Origin: Bacteroidota bacterium
GTDB lineage: Bacteria; Bacteroidota; Ignavibacteria; Tepidaquicellales; Tepidaquicellaceae
NCBI GenBank assembly: GCA_018266835.1
Contig: JAFDZP010000002.1
Location: forward strand, 62,001 to 126,000
DNA: 64,000 nt
Reading direction: 5' to 3'
Position numbers and translations under genes: made by a program. Numbering within the stretch: the stretch's first letter is position 1; each line of letters opens with the position of its first letter. Shown piece by piece: positions 17,028 to 25,758 of this stretch. Below the pieces are notes generated by a model. That model was not told the origin of the DNA, searched no databases, and saw only the letters and a program-made list of their open reading frames with translations.

Positions 17028-18827
17028 ATGAAGAAATTAATTACACTCTCATTGCTTCTTTTCGCATTCGCAGTCAACGCGCAATCGCTGCAACGGATAC
17101 AAGAAGAAGAAAACCCTGTTTACAAAGAAGTAGTCGATAATTCTGAATATGCGCAGCTCTGGCGTCAGCTGTGCGATGCAAAAAAATCCGGTAACGAGCA
17201 GCTACATGCCTCAATACTTCGGGAGTTAAGAACAAACCACCCGGATAGATTGCATAGTGTAGCCCCGGAGTATGATGTTCTGAAAGTTAACGGACCTTTA
17301 GTTGAACCGCCGTTTATCGGCGACTGGGGTAATTTTAATACAAGAGTTTCTGCTTCATCAGTTTACTCAGGAGGAACAAATACATCTGCAGGTGAAAATC
17401 CAAAAACGCTCCGACTCAGGTCAGATAGTTTAGGTTCTTTATACTGCGCCTTTATTAAGTCAACGAGAGATTCATTAATCTTATGCAAAAGCTCAAACGG
17501 TGGAATGAACTGGAGTGTCATACAAAGATTTTCTGCTACTGCTCCATCCGTGTTTCACTCATTTGATTTTTATGCAACAGATTCAGCCAATACAACAAAG
17601 CTGGGTTTTGCAGTATCGATTGTAAGCGGCGCTGCAGCTACTGACGGGCAATTATATTTTGCACTCTGTAACGGTGACGGTTCAAACGTAAGAATCACTC
17701 AGGTGCAGGCTACTCCCGGAGGAAGAGGATTAATTAATCCTGCCATTATGTCCGATGGATCTCAGCACTCAGGCGACCTGACATACTGGTATATTACTTA
17801 TTCAAGTTATAGTCCTTCAACACCAACAGCCAATGATGCGTTGGCTGCTATTACTCCTAACTGGGGAACATCATGGACTTATGCAATTGCAAGAAATACT
17901 TTTAACGATTATGATTTAGATATAGATTATGTGACATATCCGTCTGGTGACTCTGTTTATGTTATTCTTGCAAATAATTTAACCCTTACAAATGCAAATT
18001 TAAGAGTTCGTAAAATCTCGCTTGCAAGTTTCGGCGTAGGAGCCTGGGCTCAGGTAAACCCTGCAAATTCATCCGCTCCTGAATATGCATCGCAGCTTGC
18101 AGTAAACAGGGCAACAGGACAGATAGTCTGCACGTTTACTTCAGTACAAAGCGGAATAGAAACTATCGGATATAATTATACCACTCCGGGAGGACCAGGT
18201 TTTAATACTACAAGTTATCCATTTCTTGTAAACCAGTCTAACGCAACTGTTTTCCCGATGCTTAATATAAATCCGGCTGATAATATTTTCAGAGTTTCTT
18301 ATCTAAGTAAAGGCGGCACAAGAGATACCGTTAAATACGCTTCATCCACTGATGTTTCAATAGGCTTTACAAGATTTGCAGGTCCGATTAATTACACTGC
18401 TAATGCTTCAAGTGATGTCGCTCCTGATGTAATGGGTGCAAAAGTATCTTCTTCATCTATTGGCGGCATAGTTTACGCAGCTTTTGGCAATGCAGGAACA
18501 TATTATCATGGAGAGAATTTTCCACTAATAGGTATTTCAAACAATAACGGAACTCCTGAAGGATTTAATCTTTCGCAAAATTATCCTAATCCGTTCAACC
18601 CGACTACAAATATTAAGTTTAATATTCCTGTAAGCGGATTCACATCATTGAAAGTATATGATATAATCGGGAATGAAGTTGCAACACTTGTTAATCAAAA
18701 TGTTCAGAAGGGAGAGTACTCAGTACAATTTAATACATCCGAATTAAATCTTTCAAGCGGAGTTTATTTCTATAGACTTACCACAGGAAACTTTACTGAT
18801 GTAAAGAAGATGTCCCTGATTAAATAA
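17028..18827 (+). CDS. Large secreted protein with T9SS C-terminal sorting domain
   Basis: 599 residues. A signal peptide (MKKLITLSLLLFAFAVNAQ) is followed by about 490 residues with sialidase/BNR-like beta patterns, such as LILCKSSNGGMNWSVIQRF and ITPNWGTSWTY. The last about 85 residues are a type A T9SS sorting domain starting NLSQNYPNPFNPTTNIKFNI and ending SGVYFYRLTTG...KKMSLIK. It should cross the inner membrane by Sec and the outer membrane by T9SS, and then be attached to or released from the cell surface. No catalytic residues were recognised. It lies alone between def and fmt with its own terminator. Confidence 0.87.
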   Translation: MKKLITLSLLLFAFAVNAQSLQRIQEEENPVYKEVVDNSEYAQLWRQLCDAKKSGNEQLHASILRELRTNHPDRLHSVAPEYDVLKVNGPLVEPPFIGDWGNFNTRVSASSVYSGGTNTSAGENPKTLRLRSDSLGSLYCAFIKSTRDSLILCKSSNGGMNWSVIQRFSATAPSVFHSFDFYATDSANTTKLGFAVSIVSGAAATDGQLYFALCNGDGSNVRITQVQATPGGRGLINPAIMSDGSQHSGDLTYWYITYSSYSPSTPTANDALAAITPNWGTSWTYAIARNTFNDYDLDIDYVTYPSGDSVYVILANNLTLTNANLRVRKISLASFGVGAWAQVNPANSSAPEYASQLAVNRATGQIVCTFTSVQSGIETIGYNYTTPGGPGFNTTSYPFLVNQSNATVFPMLNINPADNIFRVSYLSKGGTRDTVKYASSTDVSIGFTRFAGPINYTANASSDVAPDVMGAKVSSSSIGGIVYAAFGNAGTYYHGENFPLIGISNNNGTPEGFNLSQNYPNPFNPTTNIKFNIPVSGFTSLKVYDIIGNEVATLVNQNVQKGEYSVQFNTSELNLSSGVYFYRLTTGNFTDVKKMSLIK

Positions 18828-18858
18828 CTGAATACATTTATATAAAATTTTTAATTTG

Positions 18859-18898
18859 AACCTGACGGTCTTAACTGAACGTCAGGTTTATTTTTTTA
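18859..18898 (+). terminator. Terminator between the T9SS gene and fmt
   Basis: AACCTGACG (18859-18867) pairs with CGTCAGGTT (18880-18888), followed by a T-rich tract. The fmt reading frame is open through this hairpin, which argues against the upstream TTG at 18856 as the fmt start. Confidence 0.85.
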
Positions 18899-18924
18899 TT
18901 TATTTTTATTTAAAGAGGAATAAT

Positions 18925-19848
18925 TTGAAAATAATATTTATGGGAACTCCGCAGTTTGCAGTTCCCTCACTGGATATATTAATAAAGAACGGTCACGAAA
19001 TTTTATCCGTCGTAACCGTCCCCGATAAACCTAAAGGCAGAGGCCAGAAACTGGGAATTTCAGAAGTTAAGCAATATGCACTGGATAATAATTTGAAAGT
19101 GCTGCAGCCTGTTAAGTTAAGAGACGAAAATTTTCTGAATGAATTGAGAGAGCTTCAGCCTGATTTGATTATTGTGGTTGCATTCAGAGTTTTACCTGCA
19201 GTAATATTTGATATTCCGAAGTACGGAATATTTAATCTGCACGGCTCACTGCTGCCGAAGTACAGAGGCGCTGCACCGATTAACTGGGCAATAATTAACG
19301 GTGATAAGGAAACGGGAGTAACAACATTTTTCTTAAAAGAAAAAGTAGATACGGGAAACATAATTTTACAGTCGAAGATTGATATAAGTGAGAATGATAC
19401 TTTCGGAGAAGTTTATGATAAGCTTTCAGCAATCGGCGCTGATTTAGTTCTGGAAACAGTAATAGAAATTGAGAAAGGCGAAGTGAAAATCATGGAGCAG
19501 AGAGACGAGCACTCCTCCCCTGCCCCAAAAATTTTTAAAGAAGATTGTAAGATTAACTGGAGAAAGTCATCTGAGGAAATTCATAATTTTATAAGAGGAC
19601 TCTCACCGCATCCCACGGCATTTTCAACTCTGGATGGAAAGATATTTAAGATATACAGGACATTGAAAACAGAAATGAAATCAAATTCAGATGCAGGTAC
19701 ATTAGTGAAGGAAGAGAAAAAATTATTTGTGAATACGAAAGATTACATCCTTGAGATACTTGAGCTGCAGCTTGAAGGCAAAAAAAGAATGAAGGCAATA
19801 GATTTTTTGAATGGAATGGATATGAGTAAGGAACACAAATTGGTATGA
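18925..19848 (+). CDS. fmt: Methionyl-tRNA formyltransferase
   Basis: 307 residues from TTG 18925, chosen because AAAGAGGAA lies just upstream and the protein then begins LKIIFMGTPQFAV as in the family. The longer frame to 18856 runs through a terminator hairpin. The substrate-binding signature HGSLLPKYRGAAPINWAI is intact and the C-terminal OB-fold domain is present. The enzyme formylates initiator Met-tRNA using 10-formyl-tetrahydrofolate, in partnership with the deformylase at 16389-16940. Length is typical (about 310). Confidence 0.95.
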   Translation: MKIIFMGTPQFAVPSLDILIKNGHEILSVVTVPDKPKGRGQKLGISEVKQYALDNNLKVLQPVKLRDENFLNELRELQPDLIIVVAFRVLPAVIFDIPKYGIFNLHGSLLPKYRGAAPINWAIINGDKETGVTTFFLKEKVDTGNIILQSKIDISENDTFGEVYDKLSAIGADLVLETVIEIEKGEVKIMEQRDEHSSPAPKIFKEDCKINWRKSSEEIHNFIRGLSPHPTAFSTLDGKIFKIYRTLKTEMKSNSDAGTLVKEEKKLFVNTKDYILEILELQLEGKKRMKAIDFLNGMDMSKEHKLV

Positions 19849-20000
19849 TTATTAATGATTATTAATGAGACTATGTAGTTGAAATGAATCATAAAAATCA
19901 TTTAAAATCAGCGCAATCAGTGATTGAAATCACTCATTAATTGAATAGAATTAACCATTGGATTTAATTAATTTCAACAAAAATTTTTTATGGAGTATAT

Positions 20001-21344
20001 ATGGCTAAAGAAAAGAAAATAAATCCCACAGAACTCAGGCTCCAGGAGGTGGATAAAGAAATTTCCGAACTTACAGAACAGAGAAATTCGTTAATTGCTC
20101 ACTGGAATCTTGAGAAAAACTTAATAAAAACAATCCGCTCTTCAAAAGAAGAAATTGAAAACTTAAAAGCAGAAGCGGATAAGCAGGAACGCGAGGGCAA
20201 CCTTGCAAAAGTAGCTGAGATACGTTACGGCAAACTGCTTGACCTCAATAAAGTTATAGAAAAAAATACTGCTGAACTTGCCGAGCTTCAGAAGACAAAC
20301 AAAATGCTGAAGGAAGAAGTTGATGCAGAAGATATTGCAGAGATAGTTTCAAAGTGGACGGGCATTCCTGTTACACGAATGCTTGAAAGTGAAAGACAGA
20401 AGCTGCTTACAATGGAGCAGAATCTTGAGCAGCGAGTTATTGGACAGGATGAGGCAGTGGTTGCAGTTTCAAATGCCATCCGACGCTCACGTGCAGGCTT
20501 ACAGGATGAGAACAGACCAATCGGTTCATTTATATTTCTTGGTACTACAGGCGTAGGTAAGACTGAACTTGCAAGAGCGCTTGCCGAGTTTTTATTCGAT
20601 GATGAAAAGGCAATGGTGCGGATTGATATGAGCGAGTACATGGAAAAATTTTCAGTCTCGCGATTAATCGGCGCGCCTCCCGGATACGTAGGTTATGAAG
20701 AAGGCGGACAGCTTACAGAAGCAGTGAGAAGAAGACCTTACTGCGTTTTACTTCTCGATGAAATTGAGAAAGCGCACCCCGATGTATTTAATATTTTATT
20801 GCAGGTGCTTGATGAAGGTAGATTGACTGACTCACAGGGCAGAACTGTTAACTTCAAGAATACAATTATTATAATGACTTCGAATCTTGGAGCACATTTG
20901 ATACAGGAAAGATTGCAGACTATTAATGATGAAAACAAAGATGTAATAATGGGAGAGCTGCGTGTAAGCATGCTTGAGTTATTAAGGCAGACAATCCGCC
21001 CCGAGTTTTTAAACCGCATTGATGAAATAATTTTGTTCAAGCCTCTTACTGAAGGTGATATAAGAAAAATTGTAAATCTGCAATTAAAGCAGCTTGAAGA
21101 AAAACTTGCAAGAAATCAGATGACACTGAAAATTGATGCAGATGTGATGGACTGGCTGGGTAAGTTAGGCTTTGATATTACTTTCGGCGCAAGACCATTG
21201 AAACGAACAATTCAAAAACATATTACAAACGTTCTCTCTGAAAAAATACTGAATGCAGATTTTCTCCCGGGAGACATTGTTGAAGTAATTTTAGATAACA
21301 GGGGCTTAATTGAGTTCAGGAAAGGAAAACCGGATAAAGCTTAA
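20001..21344 (+). CDS. Half-length ClpB-like AAA+ protein (partial middle domain plus NBD2 only)
   Basis: 447 residues against about 860 for ClpB. It starts inside what would be the coiled-coil middle domain (EIENLKAEADKQEREGNLAKVAEIRYGKL), continues through the ClpB linker (DIAEIVSKWTGIPVTRMLE), then a complete second ATPase domain: Walker A GTTGVGKT, pore loop GYVGYEEGG, Walker B LLLDEIEK, sensor MTSN, arginine finger FLNRID, and the C-terminal D2 small domain. The N-domain and NBD1 are missing, and only about 150 bases lie upstream. The start has its own GGAG site, so this looks like a separate gene rather than a recent truncation. Its stop overlaps the next start (TAATG). Confidence 0.9.
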   Translation: MAKEKKINPTELRLQEVDKEISELTEQRNSLIAHWNLEKNLIKTIRSSKEEIENLKAEADKQEREGNLAKVAEIRYGKLLDLNKVIEKNTAELAELQKTNKMLKEEVDAEDIAEIVSKWTGIPVTRMLESERQKLLTMEQNLEQRVIGQDEAVVAVSNAIRRSRAGLQDENRPIGSFIFLGTTGVGKTELARALAEFLFDDEKAMVRIDMSEYMEKFSVSRLIGAPPGYVGYEEGGQLTEAVRRRPYCVLLLDEIEKAHPDVFNILLQVLDEGRLTDSQGRTVNFKNTIIIMTSNLGAHLIQERLQTINDENKDVIMGELRVSMLELLRQTIRPEFLNRIDEIILFKPLTEGDIRKIVNLQLKQLEEKLARNQMTLKIDADVMDWLGKLGFDITFGARPLKRTIQKHITNVLSEKILNADFLPGDIVEVILDNRGLIEFRKGKPDKA

Positions 21345-22180
21345 TGATTAATTATTTCCAGAATTATTTTGAACTCAAAGTTCTTAAGCTGAGTGATATT
21401 AAACTTCACGAAGCAACTGAAGCTGTCAGAAGAACGAGAGTCTTCGACAGGATTTCAGAAGCAAAATATCTGAACAATCCTATTATTGTCGGCAAGTATG
21501 ATAATGAATTAATACTTCTCGACGGCGCGAACAGATATAGTTCGATTAAATCACTCGGCTGCAAGCTAATCATTGCTCAGATAATAAATTACAAGTCGCA
21601 TAAGACTGTGCTTGATGTATGGAACCACCTAGTATATGATTTACGTTTGGAAGAAGTAAAAGAGTTTTGCAGGAAGAACAGAATCAGTTTTAAACACATT
21701 GCTTATTCAGCGGGAAAGAAAATTTTAGATAAGAATTTCCATCATATCTTAGTTACGGATACAGCCGGGACCGATACTATCTTAATTGACTTAAGCAAAA
21801 ATTTTAAAAAATGTCTGCAGCAGCTTTCGGCCATAGGAGAATTGTACTTCACGAAGTATAGTTTCGACCGTTCGGAAAGCGAAATAAAAATAACAGAGCT
21901 AAGAAAATTCACTCGTAAAAAAGGTGTTCTCTTTGTTTACCCGAGATTTCAGAAATCACACATTGTAAAAATTGCAAAGAATAATCTGCGTGTACCCGCA
22001 GGTATTACAAGACATTTAATTCACAACAGAGTTCTGCATGTAAGATATCTGGTCAAACATTTGAAAGAAGTGGGCAACCTGGAAAAAAAGAACGAAGCAT
22101 TTTTAAAAGAGATAACTGCAAAGATAGACGATAATAAAGTAAGGCAGTATAATGAATCAGTAATTATTTTTGACGAATAA
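21344..22180 (+). CDS. ParB/sulfiredoxin-fold protein resembling SbnI-type serine kinases
   Basis: 278 residues. The N-terminal about 100 residues have a ParB/Srx-like pattern with LSDIKLHE and the motif LLDGANRYSSIKSLGC. This resembles SbnI and archaeal free-serine kinases, where the DGxxR motif binds nucleotide and an upstream Glu is catalytic. A conserved-looking stretch RVPAGITRHLI lies near residue 217. There is no DNA-binding helix-turn-helix as in true ParB. It is translationally coupled to the half-length ClpB upstream and lies 12 bases before the Lol-type permease. The kinase identity is inferred from motif resemblance only. Confidence 0.6.
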   Translation: MINYFQNYFELKVLKLSDIKLHEATEAVRRTRVFDRISEAKYLNNPIIVGKYDNELILLDGANRYSSIKSLGCKLIIAQIINYKSHKTVLDVWNHLVYDLRLEEVKEFCRKNRISFKHIAYSAGKKILDKNFHHILVTDTAGTDTILIDLSKNFKKCLQQLSAIGELYFTKYSFDRSESEIKITELRKFTRKKGVLFVYPRFQKSHIVKIAKNNLRVPAGITRHLIHNRVLHVRYLVKHLKEVGNLEKKNEAFLKEITAKIDDNKVRQYNESVIIFDE

Positions 22181-22192
22181 CAACCAGACCAA

Positions 22193-23422
22193 TTGAATCT
22201 TTCCTTTTTTATAGCAAAGCGGTATTTATTTTCAAAAAAGAAATTTAGTTTTATAACTATTATTTCCCTTATCTCAGTGCTCGGTGTAACTATCGGAGTA
22301 GCAGCTATCATAATTGTTCTCTCCGTGTTTAATGGATTTCAAAAAAGAGTTACTGATAATCTTGTAAATTTTGACCCTCACATAAGAATTGAAGCAGCTG
22401 ATTCAAACAAGCTTGCTGACTACAATACAACGATTGAAAAACTTACCGGTGAAGGAATTAAAGCAGTAGCCCCTTATACTTTAAACAAGGGTATGCTGAC
22501 CAACGCGAAGTACAATAAAGTTTTATTTATAAAAGGAACTGACCAGAATAAGATCAGCGATGTATCGGGTATTAAAAATCTTAAATGGCTTGGAGAGTTT
22601 AATCTTGAAGATGAAGGTGACTATGGTGGAATTGTGATAGGTCTTACACTTGCTGACCAGATGCGTGTCAATCATATTGGTGACACGCTTACACTTCTTA
22701 GTCCCGTGGGACTTGAATCATCAGTTACGCAATTTGTTGAACCCAAAACTAAAAAATTTATAGTGAGAGGAATTTTTGATGCCGATGATAAAGATTATAA
22801 TTTAAAGTATGCCTATATATCTATTGAAAATTCTCAATATCTTTTTGATTTAGGGGATAAGGTTAACGGAATTGAAATGCGGCTTGCAGATATAAATGAT
22901 TCAGAAAAAGAGAAAACAAGACTGATGAGTCTGCTCGGCAAAAATTTTAACGTAATGACCTGGTATGATCTGCACAGTGATTTTTACTCCATCCTGAAAC
23001 TAGAAAGAATTGTTGCATTTATAATTCTGAGTATAATCATTGCCGTTGCATCTTTTAACATTCTCGGTTCACTCACAATGACTGTTATAGAAAAGAAGCG
23101 GGACATAGGAGTATTAAAAGCAATGGGCGCAAGTGATAACATGATAATGAAAATATTTTTATATGAAGGAATTTCAGTGGGTTTGATAGGTATGATAAGC
23201 GGAAGCTTGCTGGGACTTGCTGTTACATTGGGACAGTTATATTTTAAATTTTACAGACTTGACCCTTCAATTTACAAAATAGATGCTATGCCTGTTGTAT
23301 TAACTCTGCAGGACTTTATTTATGTACCTCTTGCGGCATTTGTTTTATGTTTTCTTGCATCACTTTATCCTTCAAAGAGAGCTTCTTCACTGAAACCTGT
23401 TGATTCAATCAGATGGGAGTAA
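22193..23422 (+). CDS. Lipoprotein-releasing ABC transporter permease (LolC/E family)
   Basis: 409 residues from a TTG start that gives the family-typical opening [16 protein letters not shown]. There are four membrane helices: one N-terminal ([20 protein letters not shown]), then a large periplasmic MacB-type domain, then three C-terminal helices of the FtsX fold with [15 protein letters not shown]. Bacteroidota usually have one LolC/E-type permease acting as a homodimer. It should extract outer-membrane-bound lipoproteins from the inner membrane with the ATPase encoded next (start 13 bases after this stop). Confidence 0.93.
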   Translation: MNLSFFIAKRYLFSKKKFSFITIISLISVLGVTIGVAAIIIVLSVFNGFQKRVTDNLVNFDPHIRIEAADSNKLADYNTTIEKLTGEGIKAVAPYTLNKGMLTNAKYNKVLFIKGTDQNKISDVSGIKNLKWLGEFNLEDEGDYGGIVIGLTLADQMRVNHIGDTLTLLSPVGLESSVTQFVEPKTKKFIVRGIFDADDKDYNLKYAYISIENSQYLFDLGDKVNGIEMRLADINDSEKEKTRLMSLLGKNFNVMTWYDLHSDFYSILKLERIVAFIILSIIIAVASFNILGSLTMTVIEKKRDIGVLKAMGASDNMIMKIFLYEGISVGLIGMISGSLLGLAVTLGQLYFKFYRLDPSIYKIDAMPVVLTLQDFIYVPLAAFVLCFLASLYPSKRASSLKPVDSIRWE

Positions 23423-23435
23423 TTTAAATTCAATT

Positions 23436-24107
23436 ATGGAAAAGAAATTATTATTAGATATTAGGGAAATTAAAAAAGCTTACAAAATAAGCAAAGAAAA
23501 AAATCTTGAAGTGCTGAAGGGTATCAATCTTCAGATCAACAGAGAGGAAATTGTAGCCATAGTTGGGAAATCCGGCGCAGGAAAAAGTACTTTGCTTCAT
23601 CTGATTGGCACACTTGATACGCCTGATTCTGGTAAAATATTTTTTGACGGAACCGATGTATATGCAATGAAAGAAAAGGAACTTTCAAAGTTCAGAAACA
23701 GCAAGATAGGTTTTATATTTCAGTTTCATCATTTGCTCCCTGAGTTTACTGCTATAGAAAATGTTATGATACCTTCAATGGTAGCAGGAAAAGAGGACAG
23801 AGCAAAAGCTGCAGAATTGTTAAAGGAGGTAGGCATTGAAGATAGAAAAAATCACAGACCAAATGAAATTTCAGGAGGTGAAGCCCAGAGAATTGCAATT
23901 GCAAGAGCACTGATAAATTCACCTGATTTGATTTTAGCAGATGAGCCGACAGGAAATCTTGATACACAAAATGCAGAGGCAGTTATGAATCTGATTTTTA
24001 ATCTTAGAAATAAATTCAAGCAGTCATTTATTATTGTAACTCACAACGAAGAGTTTGCGCAGCGATGCGACAGAGTAATACGAATGAATGACGGACTTAT
24101 TGTATAA
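23436..24107 (+). CDS. lolD: Lipoprotein-releasing ABC transporter ATPase
   Basis: 223 residues from ATG 23436; the frame is open to 23400 but that would overlap the permease gene. Walker A is GKSGAGKST, the signature is ISGGEAQR, Walker B is LILADEP, and the H-loop is in TH. The sequence ([36 protein letters not shown]) matches the MacB/LolD group. With the preceding permease it powers lipoprotein release to the periplasmic carrier. It is the last gene of the four-gene run starting at 20001. Confidence 0.93.
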   Translation: MEKKLLLDIREIKKAYKISKEKNLEVLKGINLQINREEIVAIVGKSGAGKSTLLHLIGTLDTPDSGKIFFDGTDVYAMKEKELSKFRNSKIGFIFQFHHLLPEFTAIENVMIPSMVAGKEDRAKAAELLKEVGIEDRKNHRPNEISGGEAQRIAIARALINSPDLILADEPTGNLDTQNAEAVMNLIFNLRNKFKQSFIIVTHNEEFAQRCDRVIRMNDGLIV

Positions 24108-24190
24108 CAGATATAATAATTTACAATTTATTAATATATACTTTGCTTTCAATATACTTATCTTTAGTAAAATTCAATCTTAATTAAGTT

Positions 24191-24949
24191 TTGAAACCCA
24201 TTAAAATTCACGTAGAAAATTTAGATCTGTTTTACGGAAATGTTCAAGCGCTGAAGAAGATTTCCTTAGGATTGGAACCAAACAAAGTCACTGCTCTTAT
24301 GGGACCATCGGGCTGCGGGAAATCTACATTCCTCAGAACGCTGAACCGTATGAATGATTTGATTGACTCATGCAGAATAGAAGGTAAGATTGAAATTGAC
24401 GGCGAAGATATTTATAGCAAAGAAGTTGACGTTGTAGCGCTTAGAAAAAAAGTCGGGATGGTTTTTCAAAAATCAAATCCGTTTCCGAAATCAATTTATG
24501 ATAACATTGCATACGGTCCCAGAATAAACGGCGTTACAAAAAAAAGCGAGCTGGATGAAATAGTTGAGACGAGCTGTATAAAAGCTGCGCTGTGGAATGA
24601 GGTGAAGGACAGGTTACATGAATCAGCAATTGGACTTTCAGGAGGACAGCAGCAAAGAGTTTGCATTGCGCGCGCGCTTGCAGTAAACCCGGAGATTATT
24701 TTAATGGATGAACCTGCATCTGCGCTTGACCCGATTGCAACTGCGAAGATAGAGGAATTAATTTTTGAGTTAAAGAACAACATCACAATTATAATTGTAA
24801 CACATAATTTACAGCAGGCAGCAAGAGTAAGCGATAAGTGCGCATTTTTTTTATCGGGAGAATTAGTTGAGTTTAGTTCAACAAGAAAAATGTTTACAAA
24901 ACCGGAAGATGAGAGGACACAAAGATATATTACCGGGAAGTTCGGTTAA
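24191..24949 (+). CDS. pstB: Phosphate ABC transporter ATPase
   Basis: 252 residues, TTG start. Hallmarks of Pst[17 protein letters not shown], Walker [10 protein letters not shown] followed by [29 protein letters not shown], signature LSGGQQQR, Walker [14 protein letters not shown] and [12 protein letters not shown]. It normally drives the PstSCA phosphate importer. None of pstS, pstC or pstA is in the window. It pairs only with phoU, 48 bases downstream, so the transport subunits must be elsewhere or this pair has a regulatory job. Confidence 0.95.
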   Translation: MKPIKIHVENLDLFYGNVQALKKISLGLEPNKVTALMGPSGCGKSTFLRTLNRMNDLIDSCRIEGKIEIDGEDIYSKEVDVVALRKKVGMVFQKSNPFPKSIYDNIAYGPRINGVTKKSELDEIVETSCIKAALWNEVKDRLHESAIGLSGGQQQRVCIARALAVNPEIILMDEPASALDPIATAKIEELIFELKNNITIIIVTHNLQQAARVSDKCAFFLSGELVEFSSTRKMFTKPEDERTQRYITGKFG

Positions 24950-24997
24950 TGCAATTATAATTTATAAAAAATATTTTTATATTTTAAAAAATCTATT

Positions 24998-25684
24998 ATG
25001 TATCAGTATTTAGAAGAAGAGTTAGACCAGCTCCGCACCAGAATTATAAAAATGGGAAGCTTAGTTGAAGAGCAGATTGACCTTGCTTTCAAGGCACTCT
25101 ATGAGCAAAACCTTGAGCTTGCAAATATTGTAATCGAGCGCGATGACAAGGTAGATAAATACGATGTAAAGATAGATAAACAGTGCCAGAGAATTTTTGC
25201 GCTTACTCAGCCTGTGGCAATAGACTTAAGACTGATTATGTCTGCAATGAATATCAATAATGATTTAGAACGCATGGGAGATATTGCTGTAAATATTGCA
25301 GAGCGAACAATGAATTTCATAGGATATAAAGAGCTGCTTGAAAGAATTGAGCTTCCTGAGATGTCAAAAAAAGTGCAGTCAATTGTTAAAGGCGCGATAG
25401 ATTCATTTGTAAATAATGATGCAGAGATGGCTTCGGAAATAATAAAGCTTGATAGAATTATTGATAAAGCTTACGAAGATATTTTTGACAGACTCATTCA
25501 TGAGATGTCGGAGAATAAAGATCTGATAAAGCCGTGCTCGCATGCTATTACTTTATTAAGAAATATTGAAAGACTTGCAGACCACTCAACTAATGTAGCC
25601 GAAGATGTTATATTTTTAGTAGACGCAAAAATAATAAAGCACAGGAAAGATATTTCCGGTGCGGAAGACTCCCCTGCTTCATAG
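24998..25684 (+). CDS. phoU: Phosphate transport regulator PhoU
   Basis: 228 residues, all-helical, made of two PhoU repeats. The acidic metal-binding motifs are present: MNINNDLERMGDIAVNIAE in the first repeat and LLRNIERLADHSTNVAEDV in the second. It opens with the family-typical YLEEELDQLRTRIIKMGSLVE. It dampens Pho signalling and phosphate uptake through contact with PstB and a PhoR-type kinase. It is probably co-transcribed with pstB. No phoR/phoB pair was found nearby. Confidence 0.95.
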   Translation: MYQYLEEELDQLRTRIIKMGSLVEEQIDLAFKALYEQNLELANIVIERDDKVDKYDVKIDKQCQRIFALTQPVAIDLRLIMSAMNINNDLERMGDIAVNIAERTMNFIGYKELLERIELPEMSKKVQSIVKGAIDSFVNNDAEMASEIIKLDRIIDKAYEDIFDRLIHEMSENKDLIKPCSHAITLLRNIERLADHSTNVAEDVIFLVDAKIIKHRKDISGAEDSPAS

Positions 25685-25758
25685 ATTTTTCAAATTCTTT
25701 TATCATTGTAAAGACTTTTCAGATTAAATATTATTATGATATTTAATCTATATCTATC

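Noticed and set aside
18856..18924. Longer N-terminus for fmt from TTG 18856
   Set aside because: This stretch is the terminator of the preceding gene and encodes residues not found in the family; TTG 18925 has the ribosome site.
20001..20400. Missing first half of ClpB hidden upstream by a frameshift
   Set aside because: Only about 150 bases separate fmt from this gene, too few for the roughly 400 missing residues.
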